This document shows positions 8,761 through 15,995 of a DNA stretch of 23,832 nucleotides, piece by piece. The notes under the pieces were generated by a model that worked only from the letters and a program-made list of their open reading frames with translations, was not told the DNA's origin and made no database searches. Numbering within the stretch: the stretch's first letter is position 1; every line of letters starts with the position of its first letter. A program made the translations under genes and the position numbers. The DNA is from Deltaproteobacteria bacterium UBA6967. Its GTDB lineage: Bacteria > SAR324 > NAC60-12. The stretch spans positions 1 through 23,832 of the forward strand of contig DJYX01000041.1 of the NCBI GenBank assembly GCA_002450295.1. Reading direction: 5' to 3'.

Positions 8761-9798
8761 TCATTTTTTCTCAAATAATTTCCCAAGCTTACCGACATTA
8801 TTCCAAAGTGTTAAAACAATACCATCTCGGAACAGCATTATTGACGCAACTGCTGCTGCACCAATAAAAATTAATGAAAGTTGGTTGCCTTGTGTGGAGA
8901 GTGTGAACGAAAACCAAGTCATTCCAATGGTAGATAAGGATACAGCCAATAAACTTGAACGTCCTCCGATTGCAGCCCAAATTACAGGTTGTGCAGCTGC
9001 TACTAGTCCTAGTTGACTTGGTGTAATATAATTTCCCCACTGAACATATAAAATACCACTTACTGAAGCAAGAGCCGCTGCTAATACAAAAACAAAAAAC
9101 TGCCATTTTCTAATGTCGTATCCTAGAACCTCTGTCCTTAACGAGTCTTCGCGAATTGCTACAATTATTGAGCCATATTTTGAATTGATAAAAATTCTTA
9201 GAGCCACAAAAACAAGTGCTACAAAGGTAAGAACATAATAGTAAAAAGAGTACCCATAGAGAGGATCATCTATCCATGGAAGTCGCATTGATGGAATACC
9301 TGTCATTCCATTATAACCACCCAACAAAACGTTTCCAATTTTCCATTGGTAACCAGCAGTTTGAGCAAGAAACGTTTCTAGCAAAAGTGTGAAAACCAAA
9401 GTCAAAACTGGAATAATCCAATTTTCAACTCTGGCGAAAAATAGAAAGTAGGCTAAAATTGAAGCAAGCAACATGCTTGACAAAATACCACCACCAATTC
9501 CAATAAATTCATATGCCGGCAGTTGAGTTAGGTTTCCAGCAATTATTCCATATGCGTAGCCAGCTACTCCAAAGAAAGCGATTTGTCCAAAACTTAGAAT
9601 TCCACAGTAGCCCCAAACTAAAGTAACGCTAAGTCCCAATGGAACATTTAAGAGGAAATAAGCAAAATTCATTGCCTCATAATCACCCATTACCATAGGT
9701 ACTATTGACAAACTAACTAAGTAAGCCAGAAAAAATATTAATGAACTCTTTTGTTTGCCAAGATCACGTTCTCCCAGGAAAAGCTGTAATGGTCCCAT
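8761..9798 (-). CDS. ABC transporter permease, LivM/UrtC type
   Basis: A 345-residue, highly hydrophobic protein with about nine or ten membrane segments. GYCGILSFGQIAFFGVAGYAYG (in part, residues 63-84) is the hallmark of LivM-type permeases, and the cytoplasmic loop with AIREDSLRTEVLGYD is the expected coupling region for the ATPases. I prefer the ATG at 9798, which has AGAAGG 4 nt upstream and begins just after the stop of the preceding permease gene. A TTG at 9813 would extend it by five residues but lacks a ribosome-binding site. Product: one half of the transmembrane channel for the amide-type substrate. Confidence 0.92.
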   Translation of the reverse strand: MGPLQLFLGERDLGKQKSSLIFFLAYLVSLSIVPMVMGDYEAMNFAYFLLNVPLGLSVTLVWGYCGILSFGQIAFFGVAGYAYGIIAGNLTQLPAYEFIGIGGGILSSMLLASILAYFLFFARVENWIIPVLTLVFTLLLETFLAQTAGYQWKIGNVLLGGYNGMTGIPSMRLPWIDDPLYGYSFYYYVLTFVALVFVALRIFINSKYGSIIVAIREDSLRTEVLGYDIRKWQFFVFVLAAALASVSGILYVQWGNYITPSQLGLVAAAQPVIWAAIGGRSSLLAVSLSTIGMTWFSFTLSTQGNQLSLIFIGAAAVASIMLFRDGIVLTLWNNVGKLGKLFEKK

Positions 9799-9799
9799 T

Positions 9800-10675
9800 T
9801 TACCTTCTACCAAAAAGTCTAATGCTTGCTAGCCCATTAGGATAAAGTCTAATTAATATTAGTGCTGCGAAGAATAGACCCACTGTTCCTGCAAATGATC
9901 CTAGGTACATACCAATTGGTGTTCTAATAGCTGCTAGTGATCCTGCACTATAAAGAGTACCTGTTATTATATTTGTAGCCCCACCTACAACCACAGTTAT
10001 GAAAGCTGGCGCGACAAATTGTGTTCCCATGAATGGTGCGATCGTTGTTGTTGGTGCTAACACTCCTCCAGCTAAAGCGGCTAAACCCGCGCCGAATGCG
10101 AAAGTTATAGAAAACATTTTCTTCCTATTGATCCCAATTGTTGACGCAATTTCTGGGTTTTGCATTGTCGCACGTGCCTTCAGACCCAATTCTGTTTTCT
10201 GAAGAATAAAATAAATCAGCGCTACCAGCAAAGCTGCAACAAAAATCAAAAACAATTGGTATATCGAGTAAGTAAACCCACCATATTCAATTGAGCCAAA
10301 TGGAATTTTTATTGAAGGTAAAAATGGACCATAAATTAATAATGCTCCTTGCGCAATTATTAATCCTAGTCCCCAAGTCAATACTAAAGCAGATAAAATT
10401 CTCGAGTATAAGTACCTAATGAATAGAAATTCAATTACCAATCCGACCAAAACACCAACGAGAAAGCAAAAAGGTAATGTTAGGAAAAATGGTAGTCCTT
10501 CTGTTACTAATAGCGAGGCCACATATGCCCCAATCATCATAATTTCACCGTGAGCTAAGTTGATTATGTTCATCATACCTAGCACAATCATTAGACCTAT
10601 CGAACACAACACCAAAAATGCACCAGCAGTTAATGCTTGGTACACTAAGCTTATTATCAGAGGTGCTATTTCCAT
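9800..10675 (-). CDS. ABC transporter permease, LivH/UrtB type
   Basis: A 291-residue integral membrane protein of the LivH family. GMMNIINLAHGEIMMIGAY (33-51) is the characteristic N-terminal motif, and LKARATMQNPEIASTIGI is the coupling-helix region that contacts the ATPases. I start it at the ATG at 10675; the frame can begin at a TTG at 10687, but that start sits close to an intercistronic hairpin and has no better ribosome-binding site. Together with the LivM-type permease it forms the heterodimeric pore. The gene, like the next three, is visibly AT-rich compared with the cox genes. Confidence 0.92.
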   Translation of the reverse strand: MEIAPLIISLVYQALTAGAFLVLCSIGLMIVLGMMNIINLAHGEIMMIGAYVASLLVTEGLPFFLTLPFCFLVGVLVGLVIEFLFIRYLYSRILSALVLTWGLGLIIAQGALLIYGPFLPSIKIPFGSIEYGGFTYSIYQLFLIFVAALLVALIYFILQKTELGLKARATMQNPEIASTIGINRKKMFSITFAFGAGLAALAGGVLAPTTTIAPFMGTQFVAPAFITVVVGGATNIITGTLYSAGSLAAIRTPIGMYLGSFAGTVGLFFAALILIRLYPNGLASIRLFGRR

Positions 10676-10692
10676 AATCACTTTCAAGAGAT

Positions 10693-10713
10693 GCCCGGGA
10701 GAACACCCCGGGC
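10693..10713 (-). other. Intercistronic hairpin after the amide-type binding-protein gene
   Basis: GCCCGGG (10693-10699) and CCCGGGC (10707-10713) form a perfect 7-bp GC-only stem with a 7-nt loop, placed between the binding-protein stop (10723) and the LivH-type start (10675). The T-run lies on the wrong side for the operon: it would follow the stem only on the plus strand. On the minus strand it more likely protects the binding-protein mRNA from 3' decay, raising binding protein over membrane subunits. Confidence 0.6.
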
Positions 10714-10722
10714 TTTTAATTT

Positions 10723-12228
10723 TTACTTCCCAAACATTGTGAAGTAAGGATCCTCATCTGGAATATACTGCTTGTATTCCTTTTTACCAACGAGATTTAC
10801 ACCCATTCTATGTAGCCACCACGGAGTAATCATTGGCCACTCTCTCAAGAACTGAACATTATGCTCTGCATCAGCCACAGCTAATCGAATATAATGTCCT
10901 GCGTGGTGAGTTGCTGGCTCCATGAAGACGGTACCCTCTGGAGCCTCGATGCTCATTCCAGACTCCAGAGCTTTTTTAACAGCTTCTTGCTCCGTAGTAC
11001 CTGCTAATCTTGCAGCCTTTGCGTACATGTGGATTGAGAAGTATGTGTTTTGCGCCATCTGACCAATGTATGGGTCATTCGGGAACATTTTGTACCATCT
11101 TTGGACAAAATCCCTATTTCTCTTCGTAGGAATTTCTTCGATGTAGTTCACGCAATTATGCATCCTGTTCAGTGATGGTGCAGAAAATCTACGGTGCTCG
11201 TAGCCCTGTGCCATGTTAACAGTTGATGCCATCGGATATTCAAGTCCTGCAGCTGAAGCTTGTGGATAATAATTCGACTGATTTGATCCTACAAGGAGTG
11301 TGAAGACCCAATCAGGTTTTGCTGCTTGGATTCGGGCAATCGATGTACTGAAGTCAGAAACACTAAGTGGAACAAATTCCTCTTCAATAATTTCCCCACC
11401 GACCAATGGTGCTGTTGCCTTTGTCCATGCAGCCGTGAGTTGTCCAAAATTGTAGTCGGCTGCTATCGTGTAGATTCTCGGCCCAAAGGTTTTCACCATG
11501 TAATCGACAACAGGGATCACCTGTTGCTCGCAGATTGCCCCTGTACAAAATGTATTGGCGTCTGCAACCCCACCTTCATACTGATTCGTGTAGATATATA
11601 ATTGCTTGAACTGGTCTACAATTGGCCTAATTGCTTCTCGCTCAGCACTTGTAAAGCCTGCAACCAAGCAATCTACCTTGTCACCCTGAATCAATTTTCT
11701 TGTTAGCTGTTGCCAGACATTATTATTGGATTGGCCATCAAGATTGATGAGTTCAACAGGTCTTCCAAGAATGCCATCATCGCCTGAATCCACCAAAATT
11801 TCATCGTCTTCAGTGAATGTGACAGCTTCTTTAGAACGACCTCCACCATCGTTTACATAATTAAGGTCACCCTTGCCGACTCCCATCAAGGGTGGCTTGC
11901 TCGCTACATTTCCGAAAGCACCTAAACCACCGGATCCAACTGGGCCACCTTTCAAAGTTAATCCAGCATTAATTTCCGAAACAGCTAGCTGTGCAGCGTG
12001 GTCTTTCTGAACTCCATACACTGCTAAATTTCCTGACAGATCCTCCAGATGTCCGACTTTAACTGCAGCTGCGTGCCCAGCGGCTTGTGCTGACTTTGAA
12101 GTGATAATCGCAGGCATTGCAAGCGCGGCTCCCACTGCAAGTGAACCTTTAATGAAAGTTCTACGGGTTGAACCATCGGATTCCACGTTTTCAGTATTTA
12201 CAGTTATATCTTTTTCGTTTCGATCCAT
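10723..12228 (-). CDS. Tat-exported substrate-binding protein of urea/short-chain-amide ABC importer
   Basis: The 501-residue protein has a twin-arginine signal (STRRTFIKG, Arg22-Arg23, then a hydrophobic stretch and a likely cleavage after about Ala49). The mature part is a type I periplasmic binding fold (VKVGHLEDLSGNLAVYG, LGRPVELINLDGQS, PDWVFTLLVGSN) resembling UrtA, AmiC and FmdD proteins, which bind urea or short amides. Between SEINAG and ILGRPVEL lies about 60 residues of Gly-rich then acidic sequence that typical UrtA-like proteins replace with a short turn. It is the first gene of the operon with a TGAGGT ribosome-binding site 4 nt before the ATG. A branched-chain amino acid or other amide ligand remains possible. 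Confidence 0.9.
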   Translation of the reverse strand: MDRNEKDITVNTENVESDGSTRRTFIKGSLAVGAALAMPAIITSKSAQAAGHAAAVKVGHLEDLSGNLAVYGVQKDHAAQLAVSEINAGLTLKGGPVGSGGLGAFGNVASKPPLMGVGKGDLNYVNDGGGRSKEAVTFTEDDEILVDSGDDGILGRPVELINLDGQSNNNVWQQLTRKLIQGDKVDCLVAGFTSAEREAIRPIVDQFKQLYIYTNQYEGGVADANTFCTGAICEQQVIPVVDYMVKTFGPRIYTIAADYNFGQLTAAWTKATAPLVGGEIIEEEFVPLSVSDFSTSIARIQAAKPDWVFTLLVGSNQSNYYPQASAAGLEYPMASTVNMAQGYEHRRFSAPSLNRMHNCVNYIEEIPTKRNRDFVQRWYKMFPNDPYIGQMAQNTYFSIHMYAKAARLAGTTEQEAVKKALESGMSIEAPEGTVFMEPATHHAGHYIRLAVADAEHNVQFLREWPMITPWWLHRMGVNLVGKKEYKQYIPDEDPYFTMFGK

Positions 12229-12713
12229 TCTTACCTCAATAATGAAAATAATTGTTCAGCAAAATAAATCATCTTTAAAGTTGTGTCTAACATCACCTCC
12301 TTTCATTACCATTGCACAGCTCTTTTCCATCATCAATGTGGCTAGAACAGCTTTTCCAGACCATCCAATTGTCTAAATGAATTTACAGTCTTACGTCGGC
12401 TTCAAATGAAAGTTTGTGCCTATATTTTAGAATGTTTGATACTAGAATCGAAAGATAGTTAGTAATTTATTACCTAATATTTCAAGTCTTTTTCTCGTGA
12501 GTGAATATGCTGATTAGTGTATCGCACAATTCAAAAGGTTAATTTTTGGTCAAATTCAAATTAACTGATTAATTTTTAATCAAATTAGACATTGAATTAC
12601 AATTAATTTTATAAGAACTTTACACGAAAATTATCATTAAATAATATCAGTATTTCTTCATCCTGTAGTTGAAACTTTAAGATTACTTAGTTTTTTCACT
12701 CCGCATTTTTTAA
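12229..12713. promoter_or_regulatory. AT-rich divergent intergenic region with repeats and leader signals
   Basis: This region of about 485 nt separates the amide operon (minus) from the MFS gene (plus) and must serve both. It contains a sequence matching the ideal Shine-Dalgarno (AAAGGAGGTGAT on the minus strand, 12292-12303) that is not followed by an obvious gene; an 18-nt near-repeat, TTAATTTTTNNTCAAATT, at 12539-12556 and 12569-12586; and a perfect inverted repeat TGATTAA-TTT-TTAATCA at 12566-12582. The repeats are plausible regulator sites. I see no confident -35/-10 pair, no recognisable riboswitch and no real gene. Confidence 0.4.
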
Positions 12714-12719
12714 GATTAT

Positions 12720-13958
12720 TTGAGTATTTTGGTGTTTTTAAATTTAGATTCATTTCTGCGAAAATGGTTTGAAAAAATTCCCTCAACTGTCGGCTGGTTA
12801 GGACTGTGCTTTGCTCTGTCAGGCACCTCTGCGAGTTTGACGATTTCAGCGGCCGCCTTGGTAGGACAACGAATTGCCGACGACCCGGCATGGGCCACGC
12901 TACCTCTTTTTCTCAATTTACTTGGCACGATGAGCAGCGGTATTCCAGCTTCTCTACTGATGCAAAGAATTGGGCGACGCAACGGTTTCCGACTGGGGAC
13001 TCTCGTCGGCATGTTGGGAGGGTTAATGAACATCTATGCGATTCAATCCGAAAGTTTCATTCTTTTCTGCTTAGGCAGTTATCTGATCGGTTGTCTACTT
13101 GGTTTTGGGCAGCTCTATCGATTTGCGGCTATCGAAGTGACTCCTAAGGAACACAAGGCAAGGGCCGTCTCTCTTGTGTTATTTGGTGGGATTTTATCTG
13201 GAGTTCTCGGACCTGGAATCGCCTTGCTGACCAAAGATTGGGTGGAAGGAGCTCCTTTCATGGGAAGTTACCAGTCCCTGATAGGTCTCTACATCCTGAT
13301 TTTTCTACTGTTGCAACTGGTAGATCTACCAAAGCCCGCGGCCAGTGAGCAGCAACCCCGAACACGTCCATTCTGGGAAATCACTCGCCAGACTTCCTGG
13401 AAAGTCAGTATCCTCAGTGCCGCTCTGGGCTACGCAGCAATGTCACTAGTCATGACAGCAACCCCGCTCTCCATGCAGGCTCATCATCACTCTTTCTCTA
13501 CATCAGCCTTCGTTATTCAGTGGCATATCATTGCCATGTTCCTACCTTCTTTCTTCACTGGAAACATAATTCAGTGCTTCGGTAGCAAGAACATCATGCT
13601 GGTAGGAATCGGCCTGAACCTACTATGTATCCTGATCAATACCCAGGGACAGTTCTTTGTGTTTTACTGGTCTGCTCTGATATTGTTGGGAGTGGGCTGG
13701 AATTTCATGTTCATTGCCGGCACAACACTATTGACGGAAACCTATCGGCCCGAGGAGAAGGCACTGGTGCAGGGAGTCAATGACGTACTAGTGTTTGGGT
13801 CAGCTGCGAGTGGTTCACTACTGGCGGGGGTATTACAGAATCATATCGGTTGGGAGTCACTAAACACGGTTTTGGCCCCTCCCCTGCTTCTTTTAGCGGG
13901 ATGGTTGCTTTGGCTGAAGCGGAAGAAAAGGATATTGGTTCAACAACCACTTCAATAA
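12720..13958 (+). CDS. Major facilitator superfamily transporter, non-ATG start
   Basis: The 412-residue protein has about twelve hydrophobic segments. The loop between helices 2 and 3 reads LLMQRIGRRNGFRLG, close to the MFS motif A, and the second half has FFTGNIIQCFGSKN at the equivalent place. Substrate is unknown. An in-frame stop at 12711-12713 means the frame can only begin after it, and it has no ATG before about codon 70; TTG at 12720, TTG at 12729 or GTG at 12732 are the options, none with a strong ribosome-binding site. The hydrophobic first helix (WLGLCFALSGTSASL) is complete, so the protein is probably full length. Its last 314 bp are duplicated downstream. Confidence 0.8.
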   Translation: MSILVFLNLDSFLRKWFEKIPSTVGWLGLCFALSGTSASLTISAAALVGQRIADDPAWATLPLFLNLLGTMSSGIPASLLMQRIGRRNGFRLGTLVGMLGGLMNIYAIQSESFILFCLGSYLIGCLLGFGQLYRFAAIEVTPKEHKARAVSLVLFGGILSGVLGPGIALLTKDWVEGAPFMGSYQSLIGLYILIFLLLQLVDLPKPAASEQQPRTRPFWEITRQTSWKVSILSAALGYAAMSLVMTATPLSMQAHHHSFSTSAFVIQWHIIAMFLPSFFTGNIIQCFGSKNIMLVGIGLNLLCILINTQGQFFVFYWSALILLGVGWNFMFIAGTTLLTETYRPEEKALVQGVNDVLVFGSAASGSLLAGVLQNHIGWESLNTVLAPPLLLLAGWLLWLKRKKRILVQQPLQ

Positions 13959-14136
13959 AAAAAGAATGAACCCTAATGAGTCTCGTTGCTCTTAACAGAG
14001 ACATAGAAGTTATAGACGCACATCATGAAGGCAATTAAACTGATCAATCCCAGATCAAGACGGGGCACTTTATAAACCAAAATTTCAAGGAAAATGCCCA
14101 GCGCCATGGTACCTGTAAGGGCTAACACAAAACGCA
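13645..14136. repeat. Tandem duplication, copy 1 (492 bp)
   Basis: This unit starts at AGGGACAG inside the MFS gene, runs through its stop and through the convergent small-gene copy, and ends at ACAAAACGCA. It is repeated immediately at 14137-14628 with the same length and no net indel. By hand alignment the copies differ at roughly 50 of 492 positions, so they are about 90% identical. Copy 1 keeps the functional MFS 3' end. Confidence 0.93.
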
Positions 14137-14137
14137 A
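13973..14137 (-). pseudogene. Duplicate of the 54-residue membrane protein gene, lacking ATG and ribosome-binding site
   Basis: This minus-strand frame of 54 codons is the copy-1 counterpart of the gene at 14465-14629. The duplication joint falls on its start codon: what is ATG in the other copy is TTG here, and the upstream GGAG signal is replaced by MFS-derived sequence. The frame has no internal stop and differs from the intact protein at about five residues besides position 1 (I7L, I10T, A11M, G18E, D43N). It has no visible means of expression, so I treat it as a remnant; weak translation from TTG cannot be excluded. Confidence 0.7.
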
Positions 14138-14453
14138 GGGACAGTTTTTCGTGTCTTACTGGTTAACTCTAATTTTGTTGGGAGTGGACTGGAATTTCAT
14201 GTTCATTGCCGGCACGACACTATTGGCGGAAACCTATCGGCCCGAGGAGAAGGCACTGGTGCAGGGAGTCAACTAAGTGCTAGTGTTTGGGTCAGCTGCG
14301 ATTGGTTCACTACTGGCGGGGGTATTACAGAATCATATCGGCTGGGAGTCACCAAATATAGTTTTGATGACTCCCCCATTTCTTTTGGCGGGATGATTGC
14401 TCTGGCTGAAGCGGAAGAGAAGAATCTTGGTTCAACAACCACTTTAATAAAAA
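14137..14453 (+). pseudogene. Decayed 3' fragment of the MFS transporter gene
   Basis: This is the copy-2 duplicate of the last 104 codons of the MFS gene. It has no start of its own and has acquired in-frame stops, including TAA where the intact gene has a GAC codon (after LVQGVN, near 14274) and TGA replacing a Trp codon in the last helix. Substitutions include G to D and S to L inside a membrane helix, which suggests lost constraint. About 35 of 314 bases differ from the intact copy by hand count. Confidence 0.88.
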
Positions 14454-14628
14454 AAGAATGAACCCTAATGAGTCTCGTTGCTCTTAACAGAGACATAGAA
14501 GTCATAGACGCACATCATGAAGGCAATCAAACTGATCAATCCCAAATCAAGACGGGGCACTTTATAAACCAGAATTCCTAGAAAGATGCCCAGCGCCGCA
14601 ATGCCTGTAATGGCTAACACAAAACGCA
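14137..14628. repeat. Tandem duplication, copy 2 (492 bp)
   Basis: Second unit of the duplication, directly abutting copy 1. It carries a decayed MFS fragment on the plus strand and the intact small membrane-protein gene on the minus strand. The joint at 14136/14137 shows little or no microhomology beyond one or two bases. Confidence 0.93.
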
Positions 14629-14629
14629 T
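14465..14629 (-). CDS. 54-residue two-helix membrane protein, unknown function
   Basis: The ATG at 14629 has a GGAG signal about 9 nt upstream and lies 4 nt after the amidase stop, so the gene is the tail of the TRAP operon and probably translationally coupled. The protein has two hydrophobic segments, about residues 3-22 (VLAITGIAALGIFLGILVY) and 28-46 (LGLISLIAFMMCVYDFY), separated by the short charged turn KVPRLD, and a polar C-terminus SVKSNETH. I do not recognise a family. Its conservation within the duplication (no stops in either copy) supports it as a real gene. A role as small accessory subunit of the TRAP transporter is conceivable but only inferred from position. A longer frame beginning at 14722 overlaps the amidase gene and is unlikely. 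Confidence 0.7.
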   Translation of the reverse strand: MRFVLAITGIAALGIFLGILVYKVPRLDLGLISLIAFMMCVYDFYVSVKSNETH

Positions 14630-14633
14630 CTGT

Positions 14634-15995
14634 TCACTCTCCACTAGAAGATTGATCACGTGCAGTTGTTTCCAACCAGCGTGCAGTTCGTAAGAGCCGG
14701 GCTTCTCCTGCTGGAGGTCCAACTAATTGAACTCCCAAAGGCATTCCCGAAGTCGATTGAAACAGCGGCATGCTTAATACCGGTATCCCACAGAGATTCC
14801 ACAAATCTTGAAAATGAGTTGATTCCTCAGAATTCCCGCGACACGGTGCTGTTCCCAAAGTAGCAGGAACCACGAAGGCATCGCAGCGCTGGAGGATTTC
14901 TTCCAGCCCAGAACGTAAGACCTTGATCCAGTCTAAGGCTTCCAAGTACTCATTGGCGCGCACCTCTGCGCCATCAGCTAATATATGCTGAAGAGCCTCA
15001 CTCAATCTTTCTTTGCCTCGATTCCAATAGTGTCTTAGTGTTCGGGAAAGCTCTGCCTTAACGATCAGATCATGGGCAGCCAATCCCTCTTCAAATAGTG
15101 GTGGTAACACAACACGGAATGCCTGATCTCCAAGCACTTCTTCCAGTTCTACTAGCGCTGCCTCGGTTTCCTCATCTAGCTGGGCAAAAGGCAACTCCAG
15201 AAAAGCGATGGTCGGCTTGACCGGAACATTGCTAAGACAGGTTTCCAGCAATCGTGTTGGGGTGTTCAAGCGTGTGCTGGAATCTTGATCGTCATAGCCA
15301 TACAGTACATCTCCCAACAACGCCAAATCCGCCAGAGAGCGACCGAGCAAGCCGACTGTATCCAGAGTCGGCACAAGCGGTAGAATTCCGCGCCGTGAAA
15401 TACTTCCGTAACTTGGCTGCATTCCATAGATGCCACAGTAGGCAGCAGGACGCAATACTGAGCCACAAGATTCTAAGCCGACACCCATTGACGCCAAACC
15501 AGCTGCGATTGCGGCTGCGGCACCACTCGCGGAGTTTCCAGGGCGGTGTTCCGCACTCGTCGGATGCATGGTTTCGGGTGGAGTAACAACTCCAAGTTCA
15601 GAGACCCTCGTTTTCCCCAACAGCACTGCTCCACTGGCTTTTAAGCGTTCGGCAACTGCAGAGTCTTTGAATCCTTGTTTTGCTGCATCAAGCTTCGTTC
15701 CATTGGTCGTTGGCTGTTGCTGAGTTTCGATCAGATCAGACAACACGATCGGCAATCCATGAAGTGGTCCAACCGAACGACCACTCAACCGAAACACATC
15801 CAGTGCCTGAGCAGCTTCCAGAACCAGTTTGGGCTCGATTGAGGTAAAGGCCTGTAATTTCGGTTCTACTTCTCCTGCCTCCCGCAATACTAACTCACAT
15901 ATTTCCCGAACCTTTTGGCCTCCTGCCTGGAGATTACGAAGCAATTCCAGAGTAGCAATACTCTGGAAAAGTGTAGGAACTGTCTCACTTGCCAT
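14634..15995 (-). CDS. Amidase-signature family protein lacking the catalytic lysine
   Basis: The 453-residue protein has the amidase-signature fold seen in GatA and related enzymes: GPLHGLPIVLSDLIET (76-91), PGNSASGAAAAIAAG (152-166) and ESCGSVLRPAAYCGIYG (175-191). The nucleophile serine is at Ser179 and the cis-serine at Ser154. The lysine that acts as general base in the Ser-cisSer-Lys triad, normally in GIPxxxKD, is Ser86 here (codon TCT, checked). The second Ser and Gly of GGSSGG are also changed. The protein may be inactive, use another base, or bind rather than hydrolyse an amide. It overlaps dctM by 11 nt, so it is part of the TRAP operon. GatA itself is unlikely because no gatB or gatC is nearby. 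Confidence 0.82.
   Translation of the reverse strand: MASETVPTLFQSIATLELLRNLQAGGQKVREICELVLREAGEVEPKLQAFTSIEPKLVLEAAQALDVFRLSGRSVGPLHGLPIVLSDLIETQQQPTTNGTKLDAAKQGFKDSAVAERLKASGAVLLGKTRVSELGVVTPPETMHPTSAEHRPGNSASGAAAAIAAGLASMGVGLESCGSVLRPAAYCGIYGMQPSYGSISRRGILPLVPTLDTVGLLGRSLADLALLGDVLYGYDDQDSSTRLNTPTRLLETCLSNVPVKPTIAFLELPFAQLDEETEAALVELEEVLGDQAFRVVLPPLFEEGLAAHDLIVKAELSRTLRHYWNRGKERLSEALQHILADGAEVRANEYLEALDWIKVLRSGLEEILQRCDAFVVPATLGTAPCRGNSEESTHFQDLWNLCGIPVLSMPLFQSTSGMPLGVQLVGPPAGEARLLRTARWLETTARDQSSSGE

Noticed and set aside
10693..10730. Intrinsic terminator with GCCCGGG stem and T-rich tail
   Set aside because: The T-rich tail follows the stem only on the plus strand, where no gene ends; both neighbouring genes are on the minus strand.
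12292..12304. ATCACCTCCTTTC on the plus strand resembles the 3' end of 16S rRNA
   Set aside because: The sequence before it has no similarity to the conserved 16S end; only the anti-Shine-Dalgarno-like core matches.
14094..14276. 60-codon plus-strand frame as a separate small transporter gene
   Set aside because: It is part of the duplicated MFS fragment joined to antisense of the small gene, and ends at an acquired stop.
14634..15995. GatA subunit of the tRNA amidotransferase
   Set aside because: No gatB or gatC nearby, catalytic lysine missing, and the gene is overlapped with a TRAP operon.
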